This document shows positions 7,832 through 16,473 of a stretch of DNA of 64,000 nucleotides, piece after piece (the first letter of the stretch is position 1; every line of letters starts with the position of its first letter). Made by a program: the position numbers and the translations under genes. This DNA comes from Aliiroseovarius zhejiangensis. GTDB taxonomy: Bacteria; Pseudomonadota; Alphaproteobacteria; Rhodobacterales; Rhodobacteraceae. The notes under the pieces were generated by a model. The model saw only the letters and a list, made by a program, of their open reading frames with translations. It was not told the origin of the DNA and did no database searches. The stretch is taken from NCBI RefSeq assembly GCF_014656375.1, contig NZ_BNCH01000010.1, positions 1 to 64,000 on the forward strand, written 5' to 3'.

Positions 7832-8482
7832 ATGACCACAATCACGCTGATCCGACACGGTCAGGCCAACAACACCGCGACGGACGAATTGGGCTATGAT
7901 CGCCTGTCAGATCTGGGGCGGCAACAGTCACGTTGGCTGGGGGATTACATGCGCGAGACCGGGCAACGCTATGCGAAAGTATATACCGGAACGCTGACCC
8001 GTCACCAGCAAACAGCCGAGGAATGGGGGGCCGAGAAATTCACCGCCGACGCCCGGTTGGACGAGGTGCGGTATTTCGACCTGTCCGAACGGATGCACGC
8101 CCAGTTCGGCATTCCGCACCCGCGCACCCACGAGGATTTCGTAGACCACCTGCCTCTGACCTTCTCGGCCTGGCAGGAAGGTCAGATCGACGATGTGCCC
8201 GAAACCTTTCACGACTTTCAAACCCGCGTCAGCGAAGTGATACACGACATTGCCGAACGTGGCGAAGATGCCATCATCTTTACCTCGGGTGGCTTCATCG
8301 GGATGGCAACGCGAGTGGTCATGGGGTTGGAGATCGGCCCGTTCACTCGCACGATCCTGCCGATCATGAACAGTTCGGTTCACCGGCTGCGGCTCACTCC
8401 GGCAGGGCTGAGCCTGATCCAGTTCAACGCCGTGCCGCATCTGGAACCCATCGACCGCCATCACGCGCAAACGCATTTCTAA
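7832..8482 (+). CDS. Histidine phosphatase (phosphoglycerate mutase-like) family protein
   Basis: This 216-residue member of the histidine phosphatase superfamily has the catalytic TLIRHGQANN at residues 4-13, the second arginine in YTGTLTRHQQTA and the late acidic/His region IIFTSGGFIGM. The second catalytic histidine normally in a GHG-type motif is not obvious here (SGGF), so activity may be altered. The start at 7832 has GGCGGAAAGGAA upstream. It is the first gene of a tight four-gene operon with two saccharopine-type dehydrogenases, 12 bp from the next. Its role in lysine breakdown is unknown. Confidence 0.85.
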   Translation: MTTITLIRHGQANNTATDELGYDRLSDLGRQQSRWLGDYMRETGQRYAKVYTGTLTRHQQTAEEWGAEKFTADARLDEVRYFDLSERMHAQFGIPHPRTHEDFVDHLPLTFSAWQEGQIDDVPETFHDFQTRVSEVIHDIAERGEDAIIFTSGGFIGMATRVVMGLEIGPFTRTILPIMNSSVHRLRLTPAGLSLIQFNAVPHLEPIDRHHAQTHF

Positions 8483-8494
8483 GGAGCATCCGAC

Positions 8495-9550
8495 ATGACA
8501 CATCTTTGGGTTCGCGCCGAACAACGTGCCAACGAAGACAGGGTTGGGTTGACGCCGGAAGGCGCCAAAGCCCTGATCGACGCGGGTCTGCGGGTGACTG
8601 TCGAAGAAAGCAGCGTACGCGTGATCGGCATTGAGGGCTACCGCGACGCAGGCTGCGAGATCGCACCGGAAAATGCGTGGCCCGACGCGCCGCGTGACGC
8701 GATCATCTTCGGCCTGAAAGAACTGCCCGAGGACGGCACCCCCCTGCCGCATCGCCACATCATGTTCGGCCACGCCTTCAAGGGTCAGCATTCTGGTCGC
8801 ACATTGTTGGAGCGATTCAAGGCTGGGGGTGGCACGCTCTATGATCTGGAATATCTGGTGGATGAAAACGGGCGCCGCGTGGCGGCCTTTGGCTATTGGG
8901 CCGGATTTGCGGGCGCGGCGGTGACGCTGAAGGCATGGGCCGCGCAACAGCATGACAAGCTGTGTGAGCCGGTCGGGGTCTATAAGAACAAAGACGCGCT
9001 GCTGAACGAACTGCGCGCGGAACTGGACGCGACCAAAACGGCGCGCCCCGACGCCATCGTCATCGGTGCGCTTGGCCGGGTTGGCACGGGGGCTTCGGAC
9101 CTGATGGAAGCGATGGGTATCACCGTCACCAAATGGGACTTGGCCGAAACCGCCCATGGCGGCCCCTTCCACGAAATCCTGGACCACAACCTGTTCATCA
9201 ACTGCATCCTTGCGGGCCCCCAAACCCCGGTCTTCGTGCCGCGCGATGCGCTGACGGCGGACCGCAAGCTGACCGCCATTGGCGACGTGGCCTGCGACCC
9301 CGACAGCGATTACAACCCGGTGCCGGTCTATGACCGCGCCACGAACTGGGACGCCCCTGCCTTGCGCGTGGCCGACGACCCCGTGCTGGATGTGATGGCC
9401 ATCGACAACCTGCCATCAATGCTGCCGCTCGAAAGCTCTCTCGACTATGCTGGGCAACTTCTGCCGTCACTTCTGACGCTTACCGACCTGAAAACCGGCG
9501 TCTGGGCACGGGCCGAAGCGACGTTCAATACTCATATGAAGGATATCTGA
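8495..9550 (+). CDS. Saccharopine dehydrogenase, lysine-forming (LYS1-like)
   Basis: This 351-residue protein of the alanine dehydrogenase/PNT fold has the N-terminal WVRAEQRANEDRVGLTPEGA typical of NAD-dependent saccharopine dehydrogenase, and IVIGALGRVGTGA as the NAD-binding loop (about residues 188-200). In degradation it acts as lysine-ketoglutarate reductase, condensing lysine with 2-oxoglutarate to saccharopine. The companion LYS9-like enzyme is encoded two genes downstream, so the pair would convert lysine to 2-aminoadipate semialdehyde plus glutamate. The direction is inferred from the clustering and from knowledge that some roseobacters degrade lysine this way. Confidence 0.88.
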   Translation: MTHLWVRAEQRANEDRVGLTPEGAKALIDAGLRVTVEESSVRVIGIEGYRDAGCEIAPENAWPDAPRDAIIFGLKELPEDGTPLPHRHIMFGHAFKGQHSGRTLLERFKAGGGTLYDLEYLVDENGRRVAAFGYWAGFAGAAVTLKAWAAQQHDKLCEPVGVYKNKDALLNELRAELDATKTARPDAIVIGALGRVGTGASDLMEAMGITVTKWDLAETAHGGPFHEILDHNLFINCILAGPQTPVFVPRDALTADRKLTAIGDVACDPDSDYNPVPVYDRATNWDAPALRVADDPVLDVMAIDNLPSMLPLESSLDYAGQLLPSLLTLTDLKTGVWARAEATFNTHMKDI

Positions 9551-9551
9551 C

Positions 9552-9800
9552 GTGGAAACCGTGATCGGCGCATCGGCGGCAATCCTGAGCACCGTCTGCT
9601 GGCTCCCACAGACCATACGCACCTGGCGCACGCGGCATACGAAGGACCTGTCCCTTATGGCGAACCTTCTTATTCTTGCCTCGATGTCGCTGTGGCTGAC
9701 CTATGGCATCATGCTGCATTCTTGGCCCATGATCGTTGCCAATACGGTGGCGGTTGTGCTGGTTGGGTCCATCATCATCGCAAAACTGAAATTCGGCTGA
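9552..9800 (+). CDS. SemiSWEET-type transporter (PQ-loop/MtN3)
   Basis: This 82-residue protein has three hydrophobic helices and the signature LPQ in STVCWLPQTIRTWRTRHTKD (about residues 14-33), matching bacterial SemiSWEETs, which dimerise to transport sugars. Translation appears to start at GTG 9552, one base after the upstream stop. Its position inside a saccharopine operon suggests that it carries a pathway-related small molecule rather than sugar, but that is inference. The PQ-loop family also includes cationic amino-acid transporters in eukaryotic lysosomes, which makes lysine a reasonable candidate. Confidence 0.88.
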   Translation: METVIGASAAILSTVCWLPQTIRTWRTRHTKDLSLMANLLILASMSLWLTYGIMLHSWPMIVANTVAVVLVGSIIIAKLKFG

Positions 9801-9815
9801 GAAGGAGCGCCTGTT

Positions 9816-10955
9816 ATGACAATTCATTGGTGTGGCACCGGCCTGTCGGCCATCCCCGGCCTGCGTCGGTTGCTGGAGGCCGGTCGCAACGTGGTGGTCT
9901 GGAACCGGACCGTCGACAAAGCGCGCGAGGCCGTGGGCGATCTGACCGACGACATTCGCGCCTTCGAACTGGACGCTGTCACCGCAGCCCTGGCCCCCGG
10001 CGACATTGCGGTGTCAATGCTGCCCGGCGATCTGCACGTGCCCTTGGCCGAACGCTGCCTGCAAAAAGGCGCGCATTTCGTGTCGTCCAGCTATATCTCG
10101 CCCGAGATGCGCGCACTGGACGAAGATTTTCGCGACGCAGGTCTGGCTTGTGTGAACGAGATCGGGCTGGACCCCGGCATTGACCACCTGATGGCGCACT
10201 GGCTGGTCGCCGACTATCGCGCATCGGACGCCTTTGACCCCGACAACACCCTGAGTTTCATCAGCTATTGCGGCGGCGTGCCGAAGACCCCCAACGATTT
10301 CCGCTACAAGTTCAGCTGGTCGCCGCTGGGGGTGCTGAAGGCGCTGCGATCACCCTCGCGGTCCATCAAAGATGGCAAACCTTTTGACGTGGCCCGACCT
10401 TGGGACGCGATCAGCACCTATGACGCCCCCCTGCCCACCCCGGAAAGCTTCGAGGTCTATCCCAACCGCGACTCAATCCCCTTCATGGAGGATTACAAGT
10501 TCGACCCCGCCTGGAACGTCGACACCTTCGTGCGCGGCACCCTGCGCCTGAACGGCTGGGCGGAGGCGTGGAAAGATGTCTTTGCCGAGGTCGAAACGCT
10601 GGAAGGCCCGTCCGGCGATGCCCGCTTGAAAGAAATGTCTGACCAGTTCTGGGCCGAGAACGCCTATGACGAAGGCGAACCCGACCGCGTGATCATGTGC
10701 GTGGCGCTGAAGGCGAAAAAAGGCGGCGAGACGGTCTATCACAAAACCTATGTGATGGACGCATGGGGCGACGACCGCGGCACCGCCATGGCAAGGCTCG
10801 TCTCGATCCCCGTGTCGCTGGCGGTTGAGATGATCCGCGACGGCACAGCCCCCGCCGGGGTGTCCGCCGCGACCGATGATCCCGAGATGATCGAGGCGTG
10901 GATGGGGCATGTGCGGGAATTGGCGCAGCATGTGGAGGTGGTGGCGCACGTCTAA
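9816..10955 (+). CDS. Saccharopine dehydrogenase family protein (LYS9-like, glutamate-forming)
   Basis: This 379-residue Rossmann enzyme opens with HWCGTGLSAIPGLRRLLEAG (nucleotide-binding) and VVVWNRT. It contains VNEIGLDPGIDHLMA and SYCGGVPKTPNDFRYKFSWSP, both characteristic of saccharopine reductase/dehydrogenase (C-terminal enzyme, LYS9 type). It would oxidise saccharopine to 2-aminoadipate semialdehyde and glutamate. It sits 15 bp after the SemiSWEET gene behind an AGAAGGAG site and closes the operon. An inverted repeat follows. An aldehyde dehydrogenase for the next step is not in the window. Confidence 0.9.
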   Translation: MTIHWCGTGLSAIPGLRRLLEAGRNVVVWNRTVDKAREAVGDLTDDIRAFELDAVTAALAPGDIAVSMLPGDLHVPLAERCLQKGAHFVSSSYISPEMRALDEDFRDAGLACVNEIGLDPGIDHLMAHWLVADYRASDAFDPDNTLSFISYCGGVPKTPNDFRYKFSWSPLGVLKALRSPSRSIKDGKPFDVARPWDAISTYDAPLPTPESFEVYPNRDSIPFMEDYKFDPAWNVDTFVRGTLRLNGWAEAWKDVFAEVETLEGPSGDARLKEMSDQFWAENAYDEGEPDRVIMCVALKAKKGGETVYHKTYVMDAWGDDRGTAMARLVSIPVSLAVEMIRDGTAPAGVSAATDDPEMIEAWMGHVRELAQHVEVVAHV

Positions 10956-10962
10956 GACAAGC

Positions 10963-10982
10963 GCCCGGCGGCGACGCCGGGC
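10963..10982 (+). terminator. Hairpin after the saccharopine operon
   Basis: GCCCGGCG and CGCCGGGC form a perfect eight-base stem with a GCGA tetraloop starting eight bases after the stop codon. There is no T tract, so it may be a stability hairpin or a weak terminator. Confidence 0.5.
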
Positions 10983-11007
10983 AGCGCATTCAGTTAAGAG
11001 TATTAGA

Positions 11008-11931
11008 ATGAGGACCGAGGGACCGATTGTGAAAAGCATTAGGGATTGGGTGTTTCGGGAACTCCCAGTTGACCCTTCTGACACGACTATGACCACGTAT
11101 TTGGACTCAAAGACCACACACAGCTTACTTGTCATTTATCACAATTGGTCCTGCCGCTTGGTCTCGGCTCAACCAAGAACAGTTCACCTATCCAGTTTCG
11201 TTGCTGACAAATTGACCGACATTCGCTTCAGCAAGGCCTTGGCATCAATCATCCTCGATACACAGGCAGGCTATCCGCTGACGAAATACCTCAGTCGTGG
11301 GGTCAAAGAAGCAGTTTCGCCGCCTCGCAAAGACAAGCCCGTTTCCCGCCGTCGCGATCTGGATTTGATGTTGAATTCTTGGGGCATTCACCATCTTCAC
11401 CTCTCAACTGAAGTTGAGCCCGATGGGTTTGTCTCACGAGATGATCCTTTGCTGTTTGCGATTTTCAAAGAGCATGATGCTTATCTGTTGGATATTGGGG
11501 ATCATGGAAGCTGGACATCAAGGCGCTTGCTTGAAATCTTGGTTCAGGAGTTTCCGAATTCTGGTGCGTTTCATGTCTTTAACGGCGTGTCCGGACTAAG
11601 TGAAAACCATGATGATAACAGCCTAGAGACACTTAGAAAAAAACGAGTGAACTCTGCTTCGTGGATATATGGGAAAGCCATAATTCCCAATGCCGGTATT
11701 ACGTTGGCGGGAACAACCATAGCAGCAACCCGAGATTCTGACATGTTATTGGAGGCAGTTGAGAACTTCGAACAAACGTGGGCTCAAAATCCAGCGCAGA
11801 TTAAAGATATGGTTTGGTCAGCACAAAAATTCTTCCCTGAAGACCCCGAGTTCATATTCGAATGTCACGAAACAGCCGGGGTAGGAATCTACGAGACGAA
11901 ATCAAAGACGTTCTTTTCATTGGCTCCCTGA
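11008..11931 (+). CDS. Hypothetical protein, probably acquired
   Basis: This 307-residue protein belongs to no family I can name. Visible marks are a basic stretch PPRKDKPVSRRRDLD, then DLMLNSWGIHHLHLSTE, DPLLFAIFKEHDAYLLDIGDHGSW, and a C-terminal region ending ETKSKTFFSLAP. The HHLHL and DHGSW clusters look like conserved polar pockets, possibly an enzyme or nuclease, but this is only an impression. No signal peptide or transmembrane helix is seen. The A+T-rich codon use is unlike the flanking operons. GTG at 11029 (MKSIRDWVF start) has the better GAGGGACC ribosome binding site and is an alternative start. It is alone, between the saccharopine operon and the convergent rmuC. Confidence 0.65.
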   Translation: MRTEGPIVKSIRDWVFRELPVDPSDTTMTTYLDSKTTHSLLVIYHNWSCRLVSAQPRTVHLSSFVADKLTDIRFSKALASIILDTQAGYPLTKYLSRGVKEAVSPPRKDKPVSRRRDLDLMLNSWGIHHLHLSTEVEPDGFVSRDDPLLFAIFKEHDAYLLDIGDHGSWTSRRLLEILVQEFPNSGAFHVFNGVSGLSENHDDNSLETLRKKRVNSASWIYGKAIIPNAGITLAGTTIAATRDSDMLLEAVENFEQTWAQNPAQIKDMVWSAQKFFPEDPEFIFECHETAGVGIYETKSKTFFSLAP

Positions 11932-11991
11932 TGAGAATCTCTCTCTAGCGTGTATTGATGTGGAGCTTCAATTAACACGCGAGTTGAACCC

Positions 11992-13221
11992 TCACCCCTT
12001 CCCAATCGGCACCACATTCTCGGCCCCGTCGGACAGCTCTTCGAAATCAAAATTATCCAACCGCGCCGCGCGCCTCCCGGCACGTTCAGCCGCCGTCGTG
12101 ATCCCCTCGACATCCCGGCGTGCCTGATCGAAATGGCTTTCCAGCTTGCCCGCGCGTTCGACCACAAGCTCCACATCACGATGCAGGTTTTTCAGCATCT
12201 TCCTGATTTCGCCCGCCTGTTCACGCATCCTTGCATCCTTCAGGATCGCGCGCATGGTGTTCAGGGTCGCCATGCAGGTGGTGGGCGAGACGATCCACAC
12301 ACGTGCCTCGAACCCTTCGCGGACCAGTTCTGGGAAGTTGGCGTGCAGTTCGGCATAGACCGCTTCGGACGGCAGGAACATCAGCGCGCCGTCTGCGGTT
12401 TCGCCTTCGATGATGTATTTTTCCGAGATCGCTTTGATATGCGCCTTCACCGCGACCTTCATCGCCTTGGCGGCCTCGTTCAATTCGTATTGCGTGTCGG
12501 CGTTGCGCAGTGCCTCATACGCCTCCAGCGGAAATTTCGAGTCGATCACGATCGGCCCCGGCGGGTTGGGCAGGTGGATCAGGCAATCGGCGCGTTTGCC
12601 GTTGGACAGGGTCTGTTGCAGGTCATAGCTGTCTTTGGGCAGCGCCTTGGACACGATGTCGTGCAACTGAATCTCGCCAAACGCGCCGCGGGTCTGCTTG
12701 TTTGACAGGATGTCCTGAAGGCTCAGCACATCGCCCGACAGCCGCGTGATGTTGTCCTGCGCCTTGTCGATCACCGCCAGACGTTCCTGCAATTGCGTCA
12801 GGCTTTCGGTGGTCTTCACCGTGTTGCCTTGCAGGCTTTCCTTCATCCGCTCCTGCAACTCGGACATGGCGCGGGCGGATTTCATCGCATTGTCGTGCAG
12901 GCGGTCGTTCATCTGGCTTTGCACTTGGGCCAGCCGCGTTTCCATCGCCTGCAGCACCTGTGCCTGTCCTGTGGACTGCGCGTCTGACACGGTGCGCAAG
13001 CCCCCCGACAGCTGATCTTGCCCCGCGCCCAACACCTGCACGGCCTGCCCCAAACCGCCCATCTGCCGCGCCAGATCTTCCGCCACACGCGCGGACTGCC
13101 CGGCGCGGCGCAAGACGACGATCAGCAGGATAAACATGAGCAGCGCCATGACAGCCCCGCCGATGGTCGCCAGAACCAGCGGATCGGACAGGTCATAAAT
13201 GGTATCACCGATCTGGATCAT
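11992..13221 (-). CDS. rmuC: DNA recombination protein RmuC
   Basis: This 409-residue protein has one N-terminal membrane anchor ([21 protein letters not shown], about residues 19-39), a long coiled coil of [22 protein letters not shown] repeats, and the RmuC nuclease-like domain from [17 protein letters not shown] onward. It includes [12 protein letters not shown] and the [16 protein letters not shown] segment. RmuC limits inversions at short repeats in E. coli. The start codon overlaps the mutL stop (ATGA), which decides this start over upstream alternatives. It is the last gene of the long minus-strand series. Confidence 0.93.
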   Translation of the reverse strand: MIQIGDTIYDLSDPLVLATIGGAVMALLMFILLIVVLRRAGQSARVAEDLARQMGGLGQAVQVLGAGQDQLSGGLRTVSDAQSTGQAQVLQAMETRLAQVQSQMNDRLHDNAMKSARAMSELQERMKESLQGNTVKTTESLTQLQERLAVIDKAQDNITRLSGDVLSLQDILSNKQTRGAFGEIQLHDIVSKALPKDSYDLQQTLSNGKRADCLIHLPNPPGPIVIDSKFPLEAYEALRNADTQYELNEAAKAMKVAVKAHIKAISEKYIIEGETADGALMFLPSEAVYAELHANFPELVREGFEARVWIVSPTTCMATLNTMRAILKDARMREQAGEIRKMLKNLHRDVELVVERAGKLESHFDQARRDVEGITTAAERAGRRAARLDNFDFEELSDGAENVVPIGKG

Positions 13222-15092
13222 GTGCGGCCAAACAGCCTTTCGATATCTGAGAGTTTCAGTTCCACATAGGTGGGGCGGCCATGGTTGCACTGGCCGGAAT
13301 GGGGCGTCGCCTCCATCTCGCGCAGAAGGGCGTTCATCTCTTCGGGTCGCATCCAGCGGCCGGACCGGATCGAGCCATGGCAGGCGACACGCGAGAGAAC
13401 AGCCTCGATCTTAGCCTGTACCATGTTGCTGTCGCCCAGATCGGCCAGTTCGTCCAGCACATCCTTGATCATGTTACTCGCGTTGATCTCGCCCAGGATA
13501 GCCGGGGTTTCGCGCACGGCGATGGCATCGCCGCCGAAGGGTTCGATGACCAAACCCATTTGGGCAAGATCATCCGCGACCTCAAGCAGACGCGCCACGT
13601 CGCCCGCCGAAAGCTCGACGATTTCGGGGATCAGCAGGGCCTGCCGCGCCACGCCGTTTTCCGCCATCTGGCGTTTCAGTTTTTCATAGACCAGGCGTTC
13701 GTGGGCGGCATGCTGGTCGACGATCACCATGCCGGTTTCCGTCTGCGCGATGATATAGTTCTCGTGCACCTGCGCGCGGGCGGCGCCCAGCGGCAGGGCT
13801 TCGTGCGGGTTGTCCTGTTCCGGCGCGACCACCGGATCAAAGCGGGCCGATGGCGCGGACATTTCGGCGAAGCCGGGCGCGTCGGGTGCGGGCGCCTGCG
13901 TTGCGAAAGATTGCCGGATCGCGCCTGCGGTTGGTCGATCCATCTGATAAACACGCGGGCCCGTCGGCTCGGGCCGCATCGCGCCCAGCGTCGCGCCCGC
14001 AACGGTGGTTGACGCCCGATGACCCGCATTCGCCAGCGCATGTCGCAACCCCGATACGATCAGGCCACGCGCGATGCCGGGGTCGCGAAACCGAACCTCG
14101 GACTTTGCGGGGTGGACGTTCACATCCACCAGATGCGGGTCGCAGGTGACAAACAGCGCCGCCGCCGGGTGGCGGTCGCGGCTGAGAAAATCGAAATACG
14201 CCGCGCGCAGAGCGCCGGTCAGCAGCTTGTCCTTCACCGGGCGACCATTTACGAACAAAAACTGCGCCACCGCAGCCCCGCGGGAATAGGTCGGCAGCGC
14301 AGCATATCCGGTCAGCCGAAGCCCGTCGCGTTCCGCGTCAATCGGAATGGCATTCTCGGTGAACTCCCGTCCAAGGATCGATCCAAGCCTCCCGGCGAGC
14401 GCATCGAACATATCGCCCGTTTCAGGATCGGCGCGGAAGGTCACGCGACCTTCGCCACCACCGGACACATCGCGCAAGGTGAAACCCACATGCGGTTCGG
14501 CCATGGCCAGTCGTTTGATCACATCGGTGATCGCCTGCGCTTCGGCCCGGTCGGTGCGCATGAATTTCAGGCGCGCCGGGGTGGCGAAGAACAAGTCCCG
14601 CAGCTCGACCACCGTACCACCAGACAGGGCGGCGGGTTTGACCGGGGTGGGCGCGCCACCGGCCACACGGATTGTTGCAGCGTCAAACCCGTCAGCGCGC
14701 GAGGTGATGGTCAGGCGCCCGACTGACCCGAGCGACGGCAACGCCTCGCCCCGGAACCCGAAGGTGTGGATGTCCAGAAGGTCGGACCCGTCGATTTTGG
14801 ACGTCGCATGTCGTGAGAGGGCCAAAGGCAGATCATCGGGCGCGATGCCGCAACCATCATCGGTGACGCGGATCAGGGTCTTGCCACCGTCGGCATAGGC
14901 GACCTCGATCCGCGTGGCCCCTGCGTCCAGCGCGTTCTCTACCAGTTCTTTCACCGCTGAGGCGGGGCGTTCCACAACTTCGCCGGCTGCAATCCGGTTG
15001 ATTGCGGCATCGTCCAACTGGCGGATCACCGGGCGGCCCAACGCGTCCTCGGGACGTGACGGGGGGCTTATATGGGGGTTGTCTTCAGGCAT
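13218..15092 (-). CDS. mutL: DNA mismatch repair endonuclease MutL
   Basis: This 624-residue protein has an N-terminal GHKL ATPase with [34 protein letters not shown] and [11 protein letters not shown], and a C-terminal dimerisation domain containing [12 protein letters not shown]. That exactly fits the DQHAx2Ex4E endonuclease motif, as expected in lineages without Mut[10 protein letters not shown] and the terminal HGRPTYVEL supply the other metal-site segments; the usual CPHGRP reads CNHGRP, so one common position is asparagine. It is translationally coupled to rmuC. The preceding gene, an M16 peptidase homologue, ends 70 bp upstream. Confidence 0.97.
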   Translation of the reverse strand: MPEDNPHISPPSRPEDALGRPVIRQLDDAAINRIAAGEVVERPASAVKELVENALDAGATRIEVAYADGGKTLIRVTDDGCGIAPDDLPLALSRHATSKIDGSDLLDIHTFGFRGEALPSLGSVGRLTITSRADGFDAATIRVAGGAPTPVKPAALSGGTVVELRDLFFATPARLKFMRTDRAEAQAITDVIKRLAMAEPHVGFTLRDVSGGGEGRVTFRADPETGDMFDALAGRLGSILGREFTENAIPIDAERDGLRLTGYAALPTYSRGAAVAQFLFVNGRPVKDKLLTGALRAAYFDFLSRDRHPAAALFVTCDPHLVDVNVHPAKSEVRFRDPGIARGLIVSGLRHALANAGHRASTTVAGATLGAMRPEPTGPRVYQMDRPTAGAIRQSFATQAPAPDAPGFAEMSAPSARFDPVVAPEQDNPHEALPLGAARAQVHENYIIAQTETGMVIVDQHAAHERLVYEKLKRQMAENGVARQALLIPEIVELSAGDVARLLEVADDLAQMGLVIEPFGGDAIAVRETPAILGEINASNMIKDVLDELADLGDSNMVQAKIEAVLSRVACHGSIRSGRWMRPEEMNALLREMEATPHSGQCNHGRPTYVELKLSDIERLFGRT

Positions 15093-15162
15093 ACCACAAT
15101 ACCTAGCACATCACGCGCCGATTCGACCATTGCGAAATACCCGGTGCATCCCCGACCTGCGT

Positions 15163-16473
15163 TTAATTTGATACGACGCCCTCGGGCTGTCCGACCACCA
15201 CGAAATGCAGCGCATCGGGGTCATACAGACGCTTGGCGACGCGCGTGGTATCCTCAAGCGTCACGGCCATCACCTGATCGTTTCGCGTGGCGATATAGTC
15301 GACCGGCAAGCCCTCCATCTGCATCGACGCGAGGATATTGGCAATGTTGGCGTTGCCGTCGAACCGCAACGGATACGATCCCGTCAGATAGGTCTGCGCG
15401 GCGGTGAGTTCTTCCTGCGTGATCCCCTCGGCCGCCATCTTCGCCCATTCGTTCCGCACGACTTCGATCGCATCACCCATCGTCCCGTTCTGGCTTGAGA
15501 AATGCCCCATGATCGTGTCGGACAGGTCGGCATTGGCAAGGAACGTCCCCACCCCATAGGTCAGCCCGCGTTTCTCGCGCACCTCTTGCATCAGGCGCGA
15601 ATTCGAACCGCGCCCGCCCAGAACCTCGTTCAGGACAAAGGCGGCGAAGAAATCCGGATCATCGCGCGCGATGCCGATATGCCCGAACATCGTAACCGAT
15701 TGCGGCGTGTCGAACGGCACTACGGTTGTGCCGCCCGACAAGGCAAACTCGGCCCGTGGTGGCAGAGGCGCCCCCGTGGCGGGCAACCCGTCAAACAGCT
15801 CATCCAGAAGCTGGCTCAACTCATCCGCCGTGATGTCCCCAACGGCCGCAACATAGATCCGATCCAGCGCCAGCGCGTCTTTGAAAGCGGACACAAGATC
15901 GTCCCGTGTCAGGGCGGCCACGCTGTCCGGCGTGCCGACCCGATAGCTGCCATAAGGATGATCGCCATAGGCCATGCGGTCCCATGTTTCGCCGGCAATC
16001 GCATTGGGGTCGGTCGCGCGCGAGGCCAGATGCGACATGATTTGCGCGCGCACACGCTCAATCGCACTGTCGTCAAAGCGCGGTTCGGTCAGGGCGCTGT
16101 GCAAAAGCTGCATCGCCTCGGCGCGGTTTTCGCTCAGAAACTGCGCCGAGACCGTGATCGCATCGCCATAGGCACCGAACCGAAAGGACGCCGCCAGGCT
16201 TTCGCGCGCCTCGGCAAAGCCGCGCGCATCCATCTCACCCGCCCCTTCTTCCAGAAGGCCGACCATGAAATTCACCGCGCCACGTTTCCCGGGTCGATCC
16301 AGAGACGTGCCACCCTGAAAGCGAATTTCCAGCGCGGTGAAAGGCAGGCTGTGTTCTTCGACCAGCCAGGCATTGATGCCGGTGGGCGTGGTGATTTCCT
16401 GAATCGCGATCTCGGCGCGGGCGGGGAAGGTCACGATCAACAGCGTGACGAACGCATAGAAAAAACGCATCAT
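15163..16473 (-). CDS. M16 peptidase-family protein without the zinc motif
   Basis: This 436-residue exported protein begins MMRFFYAFVTLLIVTFPARAE, a cleavable signal peptide. It aligns in layout with M16B peptidases, but the HxxEH zinc site is replaced: GKRGAVNFMVGLLEEGAG stands where HFLEHLL would be. It should therefore be the non-catalytic half of a heterodimer with the next gene upstream. The C-terminal half carries EVREKRGLTYGVG, typical of the family's glycine/RY region that helps bind substrate. The start overlaps the upstream stop (ATGA) behind GAGAGGAA; a second ATG follows directly. Confidence 0.88.
   Translation of the reverse strand: MMRFFYAFVTLLIVTFPARAEIAIQEITTPTGINAWLVEEHSLPFTALEIRFQGGTSLDRPGKRGAVNFMVGLLEEGAGEMDARGFAEARESLAASFRFGAYGDAITVSAQFLSENRAEAMQLLHSALTEPRFDDSAIERVRAQIMSHLASRATDPNAIAGETWDRMAYGDHPYGSYRVGTPDSVAALTRDDLVSAFKDALALDRIYVAAVGDITADELSQLLDELFDGLPATGAPLPPRAEFALSGGTTVVPFDTPQSVTMFGHIGIARDDPDFFAAFVLNEVLGGRGSNSRLMQEVREKRGLTYGVGTFLANADLSDTIMGHFSSQNGTMGDAIEVVRNEWAKMAAEGITQEELTAAQTYLTGSYPLRFDGNANIANILASMQMEGLPVDYIATRNDQVMAVTLEDTTRVAKRLYDPDALHFVVVGQPEGVVSN

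Noticed and set aside
7928-9223. Long minus-strand open frame opposite the phosphatase and LYS1-like genes
   Set aside because: No recognisable protein features and the plus-strand genes are certain.
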